Source: Streptococcus parasanguinis (GTDB lineage: Bacteria; Bacillota; Bacilli; Lactobacillales; Streptococcaceae). From it: a stretch of DNA of 64,000 nt. The position numbers and the translations under genes are program-made. Where the stretch lies: contig NZ_JACLQU010000007.1 in assembly GCF_016648855.1 (NCBI RefSeq), forward strand, positions 1 through 64,000, in the 5' to 3' direction. Below are positions 1 through 10,175 of the stretch, piece by piece; the stretch's first letter is position 1, and each line of letters starts with the position of its first letter. The notes below the pieces were generated by a model, which was not told the origin of the DNA, searched no databases, and saw only the letters and a list, made by a program, of their open reading frames with translations.

Positions 1-68
1 ACTCAACTGTGCGGAGGTGGGACGACGAAATCGAATTCTAACGAATTACCGATTTCTGTCCCACTCTC
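1..68. repeat. Dispersed streptococcal repeat, right end (copy 1)
   Basis: These 68 bases match 25808-25875 at all but one position (C/T at base 43). The unit folds: TGGGAC and GAAATCG near its left side pair with CGATTTC and GTCCCA at its right end. The rest of the element probably lies left of the window, because the full version at 25701-25875 is about 175 bp. It lies just past the xfp stop codon, so it may also serve as the 3' end of the xfp transcript. Confidence 0.8.
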
Positions 69-73
69 TTTTC

Positions 74-2458
74 TTATTTATTCACGTTTTCCCATTTCCA
101 GTTTTGAACTTCTGGAATGTCATCTCCGTTTTCACGGATGTAGTCATGGTGGAAGGCGATTGTTTCATCCATCTTCGTTGCAAATGCGCTTGCTGCATCT
201 CCAAGAGCTGCATTAGCTGCATCTTGTGCCAAGTGGAAGCGATCCAACTCAGACATGACACGCATATCGAATGGTGTTGTGATATCTCCGTTTTCACGGT
301 AACCATGCACACGCAAGTTGTGGTTGTGACGGTTGAAGAAGATGTCACGGATCATGCCTTCGTAACCATGGAAGGCAAAGATCACAGGTTTGTCAGCGGT
401 GAAGACCTTGTCGAACTCTTCATCTGAAAGTCCACGCGCGTCGACTGATGGGTGACGCAATTTCAAGATGTCTACAACGTTAACAAAGCGGATCTTCAAT
501 TCTGGGAAGGCTTTGTGAAGAATCGTTACGGCTGCAAGTGCCTCTAAGTTTGGCTCTGTACCTGCTGCTGCAATGACTAGATCTGGCTCTTCATCTGCTG
601 AAACAGTTGATGCCCAATCGATCACCTTGTATCCTTCACGAACCAATTCTTCAGCTTCAGCTGCTGAGTAGAATTGAGGACGTGGGTGTTTAGAAGAAAC
701 GATCAAGTTGATCACATCTTCTCCCTTGAAGGCTTGGTCCATCACTGCAAGCAAGCTATTGGTATCTGCTGGCAAGTACTCACGGATATATTCAGGAGTT
801 TTCTCAGCCAAGTGAGTCAAAATACCTGGATCTTGGTGAGTGTAGCCATTGTGGTCTTGTTGGAAAACAGTTGAAGTTGCAATCAAGTTCAAGGCTGGGT
901 AGTTTTTACGCCATGTTGTATGTGTCTTAGACTTACGCAACCATTTGAAGTGTTGAGTGATCATAGAATCTACAACACGAAGGAAGGATTCGTAAGAAGC
1001 GAAGAATCCATGACGACCTGTCAAGACATATCCTTCCAGCATTCCTTCTGCTTGGTGCTCTGACAATTGAGAGTCAATGACACGACCAGCAGGGCTCAAG
1101 GCTTCATCGTAGTCAGGTTTCATACGTCCTAACCATTGACGGCTTGTACGTGTGAAAACTTCTTGAAGACGGTTTGATTTGGTTTCGTCTGGACCAAAGA
1201 TACGGAAGTTATCTGGGTTCGCATCCACCAAGTCTGCCGCATACTTACCAAATTCGATCATGTCTTGAGCCATGATTTCACCTGGTGTGTTGAATTGAAG
1301 GGCATGTTTCTTCCAATCAGCTGTGTTCATTGGTTTGATGACACCTGCGTTTGTGATTGGGTTCATAGCCATTCGACGGTCACCTTTTGGTGCGATTTCA
1401 GCAATTTCAGGAATTAATTTACCAGTTTCGTCAAACAACTCAGCTGGACGGTAAGATTCCAACCATGAAAGAAGGGCATCCACATGCTCCATGTGGTGAG
1501 CATCTACTGGGATTGGAACTTGGTGAGCACGGAAGCCACCCTCGATTGGTGTTCCTTCCCAAGCTTTTGGTCCAGTCCAACCTTTAGGAATACGAGCAAT
1601 CAAGACAGGATATACTGGTTGAGTTGCTTCTTCAGCAGAACCTTTACGAGCTTCTGCTTGGACTTTCTTGATTTCTTCAATTGCTTCGTCCAATTTTTCA
1701 GCGAACAAAGCGTGTGCAGCTTCGTGGTCATCAGAAATAGCGGTTACGTTTGCAAAGATTGGTTTCCAACCAAGACCTTCAAAGAAGAGGGCCAATTCTT
1801 CGTCTGTTTTGCGTTCGAAAATCGTTGGGTTGTGGATCTTTCCTCCGTTGAGGTAGAAGATTGGAAGAACAGCTCCATCATTGACTGGGTTCAAGAAGGT
1901 ATTTGACAACCATCCTGCCATCAATGGACCCGTTTCTCCTTCACCGTCACCGATCACTGTGGCAGCAATCACATCTGGATTATCCAATACAGCACCTGCA
2001 GCGTGAGAAAGGGCATAACCAAGTTCTCCCCCTTCATGGATAGATCCTGGTGTTTCAGGCGCCGCGTGAGAGGCGATCCCTCCTGGGAATGAGAAGATCT
2101 TACACAAGTGTTTGAAACCTTCTTCGTTTTGAGGGATAGTTGGATTCAATTCAGTATATGAACCATCTAAGTAAGAGTTCGATACCATTACTTGTCCACC
2201 GTGACCTGGTCCTTCAATGTAGAACATATCCAAGTCGTATTTGTTGATGGCACGGTTCAAGTGAGCATAGATAAAGTTTTGCCCTGGTACAGTTCCCCAG
2301 TGTCCGATTGGGTGAGCCTTCAAGTCATTTTCAACGACTTCGCGCTTCAACAATGGGTTATCTTTCAAGTACATTTGAGCAGCTGAAATGTAGTTGGCTG
2401 CACGCCACCAAGCGTCTACTTTATCCAAGTAAGCTTTGCTGTTATAATCGACAGTCAT
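74..2458 (-). CDS. xfp: Xylulose-5-phosphate/fructose-6-phosphate phosphoketolase
   Basis: A 794-aa cytoplasmic thiamine-diphosphate enzyme that splits xylulose 5-phosphate (and usually fructose 6-phosphate) with phosphate to acetyl phosphate and an aldose phosphate, allowing extra ATP through acetate kinase. The length is normal for the Xfp family, and family motifs are visible: [15 protein letters not shown] near residue 143, GDGEGETGP near 171 and HGYEGM near the C-terminus. GGAG lies 7 bases before the ATG. It is transcribed alone: hutI upstream on the same strand ends in its own terminator, and the 230-bp leader region holds three palindromes. Function is inferred from strong family resemblance. 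Confidence 0.96.
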   Translation of the reverse strand: MTVDYNSKAYLDKVDAWWRAANYISAAQMYLKDNPLLKREVVENDLKAHPIGHWGTVPGQNFIYAHLNRAINKYDLDMFYIEGPGHGGQVMVSNSYLDGSYTELNPTIPQNEEGFKHLCKIFSFPGGIASHAAPETPGSIHEGGELGYALSHAAGAVLDNPDVIAATVIGDGEGETGPLMAGWLSNTFLNPVNDGAVLPIFYLNGGKIHNPTIFERKTDEELALFFEGLGWKPIFANVTAISDDHEAAHALFAEKLDEAIEEIKKVQAEARKGSAEEATQPVYPVLIARIPKGWTGPKAWEGTPIEGGFRAHQVPIPVDAHHMEHVDALLSWLESYRPAELFDETGKLIPEIAEIAPKGDRRMAMNPITNAGVIKPMNTADWKKHALQFNTPGEIMAQDMIEFGKYAADLVDANPDNFRIFGPDETKSNRLQEVFTRTSRQWLGRMKPDYDEALSPAGRVIDSQLSEHQAEGMLEGYVLTGRHGFFASYESFLRVVDSMITQHFKWLRKSKTHTTWRKNYPALNLIATSTVFQQDHNGYTHQDPGILTHLAEKTPEYIREYLPADTNSLLAVMDQAFKGEDVINLIVSSKHPRPQFYSAAEAEELVREGYKVIDWASTVSADEEPDLVIAAAGTEPNLEALAAVTILHKAFPELKIRFVNVVDILKLRHPSVDARGLSDEEFDKVFTADKPVIFAFHGYEGMIRDIFFNRHNHNLRVHGYRENGDITTPFDMRVMSELDRFHLAQDAANAALGDAASAFATKMDETIAFHHDYIRENGDDIPEVQNWKWENVNK

Positions 2459-2690
2459 CTTGTCTCCTCACAATTTCTAGACAGGTCTGTTGAACAACCT
2501 GTTCGTTTGATCAATAGTTTAAACAATCTGTTTTCACGACAAACAGATGATATTGAAGAAAATATTCAATATTACTTCTATTCTATCAAGAATTTCCCTT
2601 TTTGTACATCAGAAAGTAAGAAAAATATTCTTTGAACGTCAAATTTTAATTTCCCACTAAAGTGGTTCCATTCCCTACAGGGATAGGTTT
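2459..2690 (-). promoter_or_regulatory. xfp upstream region with three palindromes
   Basis: Between the xfp start and the hutI terminator are three inverted repeats: ACAGGT/ACCTGT (2481-2486, 2497-2502), ATCTGTTT/AAACAGAT (2526-2533, 2541-2548) and ATATTGAA/TTCAATAT (2550-2557, 2565-2572). The first two share an AACAGRT half-site, suggesting operators for one regulator. No convincing -35/-10 pair could be assigned. Confidence 0.45.
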
Positions 2691-2730
2691 TAAAAAAAGA
2701 CTTTGCTGATTTTTGCAAACGAGCAAAGTC
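2690..2730 (-). terminator. Rho-independent terminator of hutI
   Basis: GACTTTGCT (2699-2707) and AGCAAAGTC (2722-2730) form a 9-bp stem. On the minus strand it is followed by a run of seven Ts (2692-2698). It lies 20 bp after the hutI stop. Confidence 0.9.
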
Positions 2731-2749
2731 CCAAATGAAATGGAGTAGG

Positions 2750-3997
2750 TTAAATGACTTTTTGACCTTTCTTGTAGACATCTGTCACGAGATTTGTCGC
2801 AAAGAAATAGAAGAGATAATCTAGATTTGGTGCATCAAAGATGGTAATGTCAGCCTGTTTGCCAACATCGAAAGAGCCGATTGTTTTAGCACGATCAACT
2901 GAATAGGCCGCATTGATGGTCACCGCATTGAGAATTTCTACTGGAGTTAGGCGCATCATGAAGCAACCCAGATGCATGGCAAACTGGAGATTGGCTGTCG
3001 GACAAGACCCTGGGTTGCTGTCCGTTGTTAGGGTGATGGCCATGCCAGCGTCCAACATCTTACGAGCCGGTGCATAGGTATCTTCCATGAGGCTGAAGGT
3101 TGTAGCTGGCAATAGATTGCCAATCACTTTTGCTGCAGCTAGTTTTTGAATGCCTTCATCCGTAATCACCATCAAGTGTTCTGCGCTTGTAGATTCCAAT
3201 TCAGCCGCCACATCAACACCACCAATGGACTCGATCTCATCGGCATGGATCCGTAGCTTGAAGCCCATCTCCTTAGCTTTAGAAAGAAGATAGCGAGATT
3301 CATCTGCTGTAAAGACACCTTTTTCACAGAAGATATCACAGAACTCAGCTAGCTTTTCTTCCTTCACTTTTGGAAGCATTTGTTCCACAATGAGATCTAA
3401 ATATTCTTGGGAACGGCCCTTGTACTCTGTTGGGATCGCATGGGCTGCCATAAAGGTTGATACCAGATCAATTTCATGGTCACGATCCAAGGCAGCTACT
3501 ACATCTAGTTGGCGTTTTTCAGTTTCCCAATCCAAACCATAGCCACTCTTGGCTTCGACAGTAGTCACCCCATGACGCAACATGTAATCCAACAGTCGTT
3601 TGGACTTGTCATAGAGATTTTCAAAAGAAGCTTCCCGTGTCGCCCGAACCGTGCTCAGAATTCCACCGCCTTGAGCGAGGATGTCTAAGTAAGAAACACC
3701 CGCTAACTTTTTCGCAAATTCATGTTCACGACTGCCTCCATAGACCAAGTGAGTGTGGCAGTCAATTAAACCAGGAGTCGCAACTTTTCCTTCACAGGAT
3801 TTGACTTCCGTATGGTCATCGATCAGTTCTGGATCTGGTTGACCTGTCCCAACTGCAAGAATCTTTCCATCTTTAATGGCGATATAAGCATCGGAAAGAA
3901 TTGTTGCCTCTGCCATCTCCTTGCCATAGAGAGGATGGCCTAGATCATTCGGACAAAACAATTGGTTAAAGTGGGTTAATAGGATATCAGCAGACAT
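2750..3997 (-). CDS. hutI: Imidazolonepropionase
   Basis: A 415-aa zinc-dependent amidohydrolase that opens imidazolone-5-propionate to formiminoglutamate, the third step of histidine degradation. The metal site motif [10 protein letters not shown] lies near residue 80; further His/Asp motifs ([23 protein letters not shown]) are in family order. An ATG at 4006 exists, but AAAGGA directly abuts it; the ATG at 3997 has AAGGA at about 9 bases, so that start is chosen. Divergent from hutU, about 200 bp away, with SARP-type repeats between them. Confidence 0.95.
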   Translation of the reverse strand: MSADILLTHFNQLFCPNDLGHPLYGKEMAEATILSDAYIAIKDGKILAVGTGQPDPELIDDHTEVKSCEGKVATPGLIDCHTHLVYGGSREHEFAKKLAGVSYLDILAQGGGILSTVRATREASFENLYDKSKRLLDYMLRHGVTTVEAKSGYGLDWETEKRQLDVVAALDRDHEIDLVSTFMAAHAIPTEYKGRSQEYLDLIVEQMLPKVKEEKLAEFCDIFCEKGVFTADESRYLLSKAKEMGFKLRIHADEIESIGGVDVAAELESTSAEHLMVITDEGIQKLAAAKVIGNLLPATTFSLMEDTYAPARKMLDAGMAITLTTDSNPGSCPTANLQFAMHLGCFMMRLTPVEILNAVTINAAYSVDRAKTIGSFDVGKQADITIFDAPNLDYLFYFFATNLVTDVYKKGQKVI

Positions 3998-4038
3998 ATG
4001 AAACATTCCTTTCTATTTCCATTGTTATTCATTTTACA

Positions 4039-4070
4039 ATTCTACAGGAAAAGCGTCAAAAAAAAGTCAA
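4039..4070 (-). promoter_or_regulatory. hutI promoter with SARP-type direct repeats
   Basis: Read on the minus strand: TTGACT (4070-4065), then TTGACG starting exactly 11 bp later (4059-4054), then 8 bp after the heptamer TTGACGC the -10 TAGAAT (4044-4039). There is no consensus -35 at the normal distance, so the promoter is expected to need an activator. Mirror image of the hutU promoter. The spacing is what SARP regulators recognise; assignment to the SARP gene at 14477 is inference. Confidence 0.65.
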
Positions 4071-4119
4071 AAAGTTTTTCCCTCATTTTTTTTTGCTTTA
4101 TTAAAAATTATATTTTTTT

Positions 4120-4151
4120 TTGACTCTTTATTGACGTTTCTTCGATACAAT
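4120..4151 (+). promoter_or_regulatory. hutU operon promoter with SARP-type direct repeats
   Basis: TTGACTC (4120-4126) and TTGACGT (4131-4137) are direct repeats with an 11-bp period. Eight bp later is the -10 TACAAT (4146-4151). The hexamer 17 bp upstream of the -10 (ACTCTT) is not a -35, so activator dependence is expected. Confidence 0.65.
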
Positions 4152-4196
4152 AAAGAAAATATAAATTCACAGTCCAACTATAAGGAGGGTTCTGCT

Positions 4197-6227
4197 ATGT
4201 CATTTATAGACGAGAAAGAAATTGCAGCTGCTATGTCTGTCAAACTTGACTTTGATGTCCTACCTGAAAAGGCGACTTTTCAAGAAGGCATCCGTCGTGC
4301 ACCTGATAGAGGCTTCCGCTTAACGCAAGCTCAGACTGAAATTGCCCTTAAAAATGCTTTGCGTTACATTCCTAAAAAATTCCACCAAGAGTTGATCCCA
4401 GAATTTCTGGAAGAACTGAGAACTCGCGGTCGGATCTATGGCTATCGCTTCCGTCCAAAAGATCGGATCTACGGAAAACCAATCGATGAGTACAAAGGAA
4501 AATGCACTGCTGCTAAGGCTATGCAGGTCATGATCGACAACAACTTGAGCTTTGAAATTGCCCTTTATCCATATGAATTGGTCACTTATGGGGAAACAGG
4601 ATCTGTCTGCGCCAACTGGATGCAGTACAACTTGATCAAGAAATACTTGGAAGTCATGACAGAAGACCAAACCTTGGTGGTTGAATCTGGTCACCCTCTA
4701 GGCCTCTTCAAATCGAAACCAGAAGCTCCTCGTGTCGTCATTACTAACGGTCTCTTGATTGGTGAATATGACAATATGCGCGACTGGGAAATCGCTGAAG
4801 AAATGGGAGTAACCAACTACGGTCAGATGACGGCTGGTGGCTGGATGTACATCGGTCCTCAAGGGATCGTTCACGGTACTTTCAACACCCTTCTCAATGC
4901 TGGTCGTCTTAAACTCGGTGTGCCTGATGACGGCGACTTGACCGGTAAACTCTTTATTTCATCTGGTCTCGGTGGAATGAGCGGAGCTCAAGGGAAAGCA
5001 GCTGAAATCGCAAAAGCGGTTGCCATCGTTGCAGAAGTGGACCGCTCTCGGATCGAAACCCGTCACTCTCAAGGCTGGATTAGCAAAGTGACAGATAGTG
5101 CCGAAGAAGCTGTGAAATTGGCTCAAGCAGCCCTTGAAGCTGGTGAATCCACTTCGATTGCCTACCATGGTAATATCGTAGATTTGCTCGAATATGTCAA
5201 TGAACACCAAGTTCACGTTCATCTCTTGTCTGACCAAACCTCTTGCCACAACGTCTATGATGGTGGCTATTGCCCAGTTGGCATCAGCTTTGAAGAGCGT
5301 ACACGTTTGCTGGCAGAAGACAAAGAAACCTTCCGCCGTTTGGTTGATGAAACCTTGGCTCGTCACTTTGCAGTGATCAAAGCCTTGACGGCTAAAGGTA
5401 CTTACTTCTTCGACTACGGTAATGCCTTCATGAAATCTGTTTACGACTCAGGCATCAAGGAAATTTCTAAGAATGGCTTGGATGACAAGGATGGCTTCAT
5501 TTGGCCATCTTATGTAGAAGATATCATGGGACCTATGCTCTTTGACTATGGTTATGGTCCATTCCGTTGGGTCTGCCTCAGCGGTAAACATGAAGACTTG
5601 ATTGCAACTGACCATGCAGCCATGGAAGCGATCGATCCAACTCGTCGCTACCAAGACCGCGACAACTACAACTGGATTCGCGATGCGGAAAAGAACCAAC
5701 TAGTCGTTGGTACACAAGCACGTATCCTCTATCAAGATTGCATGGGCCGTGTCAACATTGCTTTGAAATTCAATGAACTCATTCGCCAAGGCAAGATCGG
5801 ACCTGTCATGATTGGACGTGACCACCATGACGTATCTGGTACAGATGCTCCATTCCGTGAAACCTCCAATATCAAAGATGGTTCGAACGTTACTTGCGAT
5901 ATGGCGGTTCAATGTTACGCTGGTAACGCTGCTCGCGGTATGAGTCTCGTCGCTCTCCACAACGGTGGTGGTACTGGTATCGGTAAAGCCATCAACGGTG
6001 GATTTGGTCTCGTCCTAGACGGTAGCCACCGGATCGACGAAATCATCAAATCTGCGATTGCATGGGATACCATGGGTGGGGTTGCTCGTCGGAACTGGGC
6101 ACGGAATAACCATGCCATTGAAACAGCGATCGAGTACAACCGTCTCCATGCAGGAACAGACCACATCACCATTCCTTATCTGGCAGATGAAGATTTGGTC
6201 AAAGAAGCCGTTCAAAAATTGTTTTAA
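4197..6227 (+). CDS. hutU: Urocanate hydratase (long form)
   Basis: A 676-aa NAD-dependent urocanase converting urocanate to imidazolonepropionate. The family motif region QTSCHNVYDGGYCPVG and the Gly-rich HNGGGTGIGKAINGGFG stretch near the C-terminus are present. It is longer than the usual ~555-aa enzyme and matches the extended form known in streptococci. The ATG at 4197 has AAGGAGGG 7 bases upstream; an upstream TTG-initiated extension to 4131 is rejected because it would run through the promoter. First gene of the plus-strand hut series. Confidence 0.96.
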   Translation: MSFIDEKEIAAAMSVKLDFDVLPEKATFQEGIRRAPDRGFRLTQAQTEIALKNALRYIPKKFHQELIPEFLEELRTRGRIYGYRFRPKDRIYGKPIDEYKGKCTAAKAMQVMIDNNLSFEIALYPYELVTYGETGSVCANWMQYNLIKKYLEVMTEDQTLVVESGHPLGLFKSKPEAPRVVITNGLLIGEYDNMRDWEIAEEMGVTNYGQMTAGGWMYIGPQGIVHGTFNTLLNAGRLKLGVPDDGDLTGKLFISSGLGGMSGAQGKAAEIAKAVAIVAEVDRSRIETRHSQGWISKVTDSAEEAVKLAQAALEAGESTSIAYHGNIVDLLEYVNEHQVHVHLLSDQTSCHNVYDGGYCPVGISFEERTRLLAEDKETFRRLVDETLARHFAVIKALTAKGTYFFDYGNAFMKSVYDSGIKEISKNGLDDKDGFIWPSYVEDIMGPMLFDYGYGPFRWVCLSGKHEDLIATDHAAMEAIDPTRRYQDRDNYNWIRDAEKNQLVVGTQARILYQDCMGRVNIALKFNELIRQGKIGPVMIGRDHHDVSGTDAPFRETSNIKDGSNVTCDMAVQCYAGNAARGMSLVALHNGGGTGIGKAINGGFGLVLDGSHRIDEIIKSAIAWDTMGGVARRNWARNNHAIETAIEYNRLHAGTDHITIPYLADEDLVKEAVQKLF

Positions 6228-6251
6228 CATCAAAAAATAAAAACTGAGAAA

Positions 6252-6281
6252 GGGGAGGAAATGCAAAGACTTCTCCTCCCC
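6252..6281 (+). other. Intercistronic hairpin hutU-ftcD
   Basis: GGGGAGGA (6252-6259) pairs with TCCTCCCC (6274-6281) around a 14-nt loop. No T-run follows, so this is more likely an mRNA processing or stability element, or a partial attenuator, than a terminator. Confidence 0.5.
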
Positions 6282-6309
6282 AACTTCTCCTATAAAAAGA
6301 GGTAATCAT

Positions 6310-7209
6310 ATGGCAAAAATTGTTGAGTGTATTCCAAACTTCTCTGAAGGACGCAATCAAGCTGTGATCGACGGATTAGCAGCTACAGCAAAAAGTATTC
6401 CAGGTGTCACTTTACTAGACTACTCGTCTGATGCCAGTCACAACCGTAGCGTCTTTACACTCGTTGGGGATGAAGAAAGCATTCAAGAAGTGGCTTTCCA
6501 ATTGGTGAAATACGCTTCTGAAAACATTGATATGACCAAGCACGAAGGTGAACACCCTCGTATGGGGGCAACAGACGTTTGTCCATTCGTTCCGGTTAAA
6601 GATATCACTACAGCTGAATGCGTTGAGATCGCTAACAAAGTGGCCGAACGCATCAATCGTGAATTAGGTATTCCAATCTTCCTTTACGAAGATGCTGCAA
6701 CTCGCCCAGAACGGAAGAACTTGGCCAAAGTGCGTAAAGGACAATTTGAAGGAATGCCAGAAAAATTGTTGGAAGAAGACTGGAAGCCAGACTACGGTGA
6801 ACGCAAGATTCACCCAACTGCAGGGGTTACAGCCGTTGGTGTCCGTATGCCACTCGTTGCGTTCAATATTAACCTTGACACAGACGACCTAGATATTGCC
6901 AATAAAATTTCTAAAATCATTCGTGGATCAAGCGGTGGATACAAATACTGTAAAGCGATCGGCGTCATGCTAGAAGATCGCAACATCGCCCAAGTCTCCA
7001 TCAACATGGTCAACTTGGAACAATTCCCATTGTATCGTGTCGTTGAAACCGTTCGTTTCGAAGCGCAACGCTATGGTGTTCGCATCATCGGAACAGAACT
7101 CATTGGACTGGCTCCTGCTAAGGCTTTGATCGACTCTGCTGAATACTACTTACAATTAGAAGACTTTGACTACAGCAAACAAGTCTTGGAAAATCACTTG
7201 TTGGGTTAG
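6310..7209 (+). CDS. ftcD: Glutamate formimidoyltransferase
   Basis: A 299-aa stand-alone transferase moving the formimino group of formiminoglutamate to tetrahydrofolate, giving glutamate and 5-formimino-THF. It begins MAKIVECIPNFSEGRN and has HEGEHPRMGATDVCPFVP near residue 78 and FLYEDAATRPERKNL near 119, all typical of the FTCD N-terminal half. GAGGTAA lies 7 bases before the ATG. It sits between hutU and the cyclodeaminase, which performs the next step, and gives the operon a folate-charging route besides HutG. Confidence 0.95.
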   Translation: MAKIVECIPNFSEGRNQAVIDGLAATAKSIPGVTLLDYSSDASHNRSVFTLVGDEESIQEVAFQLVKYASENIDMTKHEGEHPRMGATDVCPFVPVKDITTAECVEIANKVAERINRELGIPIFLYEDAATRPERKNLAKVRKGQFEGMPEKLLEEDWKPDYGERKIHPTAGVTAVGVRMPLVAFNINLDTDDLDIANKISKIIRGSSGGYKYCKAIGVMLEDRNIAQVSINMVNLEQFPLYRVVETVRFEAQRYGVRIIGTELIGLAPAKALIDSAEYYLQLEDFDYSKQVLENHLLG

Positions 7210-7221
7210 AAAGGGAGTTCT

Positions 7222-7851
7222 ATGAAACTAGTTGACTTAAGTATTACGGAGTTTGCCAAGGTCCTTGGTTCGGATGCTCCAGCTCCAGGTGGTGGTTCTG
7301 CTGCTGCCCTATCCGCTGCAAATGGGATTTCCCTTACAAAAATGGTCTGTGAACTGACCATTGGAAAGAAAAAATACGCAGAATTTGAAGACCACATCAA
7401 AGGGGTTCATGAAAAAAGCGCTCACCTCCAAGACCAATTACTAGAAGCCATCGACAAGGATACAGAAGCTTTCAACGTCGTATCAGCTGTCTTTGATCTT
7501 CCAAAAGAAACGGAAGAAGAGAAAGCCGCTCGTCGTGAAGCCATGCAAAAAGCTTTGAAACATGCGACAGTATCTCCTTTCTCTATGATGGAGCTCATCG
7601 TTGAGGCGCTTGAAACCACCAAAGAAGCTGTTGGCAAGTCCAACACCAATGCGGCGAGTGACCTAGGGGTGGCTGCTCTGAATCTCAAAGCTGGCCTTCA
7701 AGGGGCTTGGCTCAATGTCTTGATCAACATTGCAGGAATCAAGGACCAAGACTTCGTCCAAGAATACCACGGCAAGGGACTCAAACTTCTCCAAACCGGT
7801 TCTGATCTTGCAGATAACATTTACCAAACCATTTTAGAAAGTCTATCTTAA
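7222..7851 (+). CDS. fchA: Formimidotetrahydrofolate cyclodeaminase
   Basis: A 209-aa mostly helical enzyme of the cyclodeaminase family that converts 5-formimino-THF to 5,10-methenyl-THF and ammonia. The N-terminal [12 protein letters not shown] motif near residue 19 and [15 protein letters not shown] near 139 are family signatures. AAGGGAG precedes the ATG; it starts 12 bases after ftcD. FTCD is a two-domain fusion in animals; here the halves are separate adjacent genes. Confidence 0.94.
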   Translation: MKLVDLSITEFAKVLGSDAPAPGGGSAAALSAANGISLTKMVCELTIGKKKYAEFEDHIKGVHEKSAHLQDQLLEAIDKDTEAFNVVSAVFDLPKETEEEKAARREAMQKALKHATVSPFSMMELIVEALETTKEAVGKSNTNAASDLGVAALNLKAGLQGAWLNVLINIAGIKDQDFVQEYHGKGLKLLQTGSDLADNIYQTILESLS

Positions 7852-7886
7852 ACCTAGCAAATAAAAATAAAGAAAGAAGGGATTCT

Positions 7887-9560
7887 ATGGTTTTATCGGA
7901 TATTGAAATTGCCAATTCTGTCCAAATGAAGCCCATCACCGATATCGCTGCTGAACTTGGATTGACCGAAGACGATATTTCGCTCTACGGAAAATACAAG
8001 GCAAAAATTGATAGCAACCAACTGGAACAACTCAAGGATAAGGAAGATGGAAAGCTGATCCTCGTGACAGCCATCTCTCCGACACCTGCTGGAGAAGGAA
8101 AGACAACCACCTCTGTTGGCTTGGTCGATGCTCTTTCAGCTATTGGTGAAAAAGCCGTCATTGCCCTGCGCGAACCGTCTCTTGGCCCTGTTTTTGGGAT
8201 CAAGGGTGGAGCTGCCGGTGGCGGGTACGCCCAAGTGGTTCCAATGGAAGATATCAACCTTCACTTTACCGGAGACTTCCATGCCATTGGGATTGCCAAC
8301 AACCTCCTTGCAGCCTTGATTGACAACCATATCCATCACGGCAATGAGTTGGGCATCGATTCTCGTCGCATCACCTGGAAACGGGTGGTCGATATGAACG
8401 ACCGTCAACTCCGTCATATTGTCGATGGCCTTCAAGGAAAAACAAACGGAGTTCCTCGTGAAGATGGCTTTGACATCACCGTGGCTTCTGAAATCATGGC
8501 CATTCTCTGTCTCTCAGAAAATATCCTTGATCTCAAAGAACGTCTTGATCGCATCATTATTGGGTACAACTACCAAGGACAACCGGTCACAGCCAAAGAC
8601 CTCAAGGCTGGAGGGGCCATGGCAGCTGTCCTCAAAGATGCCATCCATCCAAACTTGGTGCAAACCTTGGAGCATACTCCTGCCATCATCCACGGCGGAC
8701 CATTTGCCAATATCGCCCATGGCTGCAACAGTGTGCTGGCTACTAAACTAGCCCTCAAATATGCAGACTATGTCGTGACAGAAGCTGGCTTCGGAGCAGA
8801 CCTCGGTGCTGAAAAATTCATCGATATCAAGTGCCGTATGGCCGGGCTCAAACCTGCTGCCGTTGTCCTCGTCGCAACCATCCGTGCTCTCAAGATGCAT
8901 GGTGGAGTTGCCAAGGCAGACTTGGCAACTGAAAATGTCCAAGCCGTTATCGATGGTCTACCAAATCTAGACAAACACTTGGCCAACATCCAAGAAGTCT
9001 ATGGTCTACCTGTGGTCGTTGCCATCAACAAATTCCCACTGGATACTGAGGCAGAGCTAGAAGCTGTCTATGAATCTTGTAAGAAACGCAATGTAGATGT
9101 GGTCATCTCAGATGTCTGGGCAAAAGGTGGAGCTGGTGGTCGTGACTTGGCTGAAAAAGTCATTCAACTGGCTCAAGAAGAAAACCACTTCTCTTATGTC
9201 TATGACGAAGAAGACAGCATTGAAACAAAATTGACCAAGATCGTCACAAAAGTCTATGGTGGTAAAGGCATCAGCTTAACACCAGCGGCCAAACGCGAAC
9301 TGAAAGAATTAGAAGCTCTGGGCTTCTCAAACTACCCAATCTGTATGGCCAAAACCCAATATTCCTTCTCAGACGATGCGAAGAAAATGGGAGCACCAAA
9401 AGATTTCACAGTTAAAATCAGTAACCTTAAGGTGGCTGCCGGAGCTGGCTTCATCGTAGCTCTCACGGGTACCATTATGACCATGCCTGGCCTACCTAAA
9501 GTTCCTGCCAGTGAAAAGATTGATATCGATGCCCACGGCAATATCACTGGTCTCTTTTAA
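7887..9560 (+). CDS. fhs: Formate-tetrahydrofolate ligase
   Basis: A 557-aa enzyme that reversibly joins formate to tetrahydrofolate using ATP. The P-loop-like [10 protein letters not shown] lies at residues 66-75, followed by [19 protein letters not shown] near 95. Normal family length. Its place in a histidine operon suggests the reverse direction: 10-formyl-THF from FtcD-FchA (after methenyl-THF cyclohydrolase, not in this window) is discharged to formate with recovery of ATP. RBS AAGAAGG before the ATG. Confidence 0.96.
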   Translation: MVLSDIEIANSVQMKPITDIAAELGLTEDDISLYGKYKAKIDSNQLEQLKDKEDGKLILVTAISPTPAGEGKTTTSVGLVDALSAIGEKAVIALREPSLGPVFGIKGGAAGGGYAQVVPMEDINLHFTGDFHAIGIANNLLAALIDNHIHHGNELGIDSRRITWKRVVDMNDRQLRHIVDGLQGKTNGVPREDGFDITVASEIMAILCLSENILDLKERLDRIIIGYNYQGQPVTAKDLKAGGAMAAVLKDAIHPNLVQTLEHTPAIIHGGPFANIAHGCNSVLATKLALKYADYVVTEAGFGADLGAEKFIDIKCRMAGLKPAAVVLVATIRALKMHGGVAKADLATENVQAVIDGLPNLDKHLANIQEVYGLPVVVAINKFPLDTEAELEAVYESCKKRNVDVVISDVWAKGGAGGRDLAEKVIQLAQEENHFSYVYDEEDSIETKLTKIVTKVYGGKGISLTPAAKRELKELEALGFSNYPICMAKTQYSFSDDAKKMGAPKDFTVKISNLKVAAGAGFIVALTGTIMTMPGLPKVPASEKIDIDAHGNITGLF

Positions 9561-9575
9561 GAAAGAAGGCGTCCT

Positions 9576-10154
9576 ATGGTGACTCTCCTTCATCTTACCC
9601 CCGCAGATTATCAAATTTCTACCTGGTCCGGTGGCCAAACCACCCAACTCTTTCTCTCCCCAGAGGGAGGAAGCTATCCAGATCGGACCTTTGACTTCCG
9701 CCTCTCTACTGCAACGGTAGAGGTTGAAAAAAGTAACTTTACCGATCTCACGGGCTACCACCGAATCTTGATGCCCTTGAATGCCTCCATTAGGCTCACC
9801 CATCACCATAAAGAAGTGGTTTTGAACCCCTTTCAAAGCTACTTCTTTGATGGGGGAGATCCTGTATCTAGCCAAGGGACTTGTCAAGACTTTAATTTGA
9901 TTTACAAACCTTCTTATCAGGGGCATATGAGTGCTATATCCCCAAAAGAGAGTGTCAAAAGTCAGAGTCGCTATCAATTGATCTACGCTCTCTGTCCATT
10001 AACACTCGAATGGGAAACCAATCATTCTCAAACCCTCCAAACTCACGAGCTCCTGGTGATCGAACAAGCATCTCCTCTTCAAGAGATGACAATCACGTTT
10101 TTACCCCATCAGTCTGGGGAGCAACCGATTGCTATCTGGACTGGACTACAATAA
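9576..10154 (+). CDS. hutD: HutD/Ves family protein
   Basis: A 192-aa cupin-fold protein. It starts with the family's typical pattern (LTPADYQISTWSGGQTTQLF, then FRLSTATVE and HRILMPL). HutD is associated with histidine utilisation operons and has been proposed to sense or limit pathway intermediates; its exact biochemistry is not settled. It starts 15 bases after fhs, so it is co-transcribed. No catalytic residues can be assigned. Confidence 0.85.
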   Translation: MVTLLHLTPADYQISTWSGGQTTQLFLSPEGGSYPDRTFDFRLSTATVEVEKSNFTDLTGYHRILMPLNASIRLTHHHKEVVLNPFQSYFFDGGDPVSSQGTCQDFNLIYKPSYQGHMSAISPKESVKSQSRYQLIYALCPLTLEWETNHSQTLQTHELLVIEQASPLQEMTITFLPHQSGEQPIAIWTGLQ

Positions 10155-10175
10155 TGTTCACAAAGGAGAAACATT

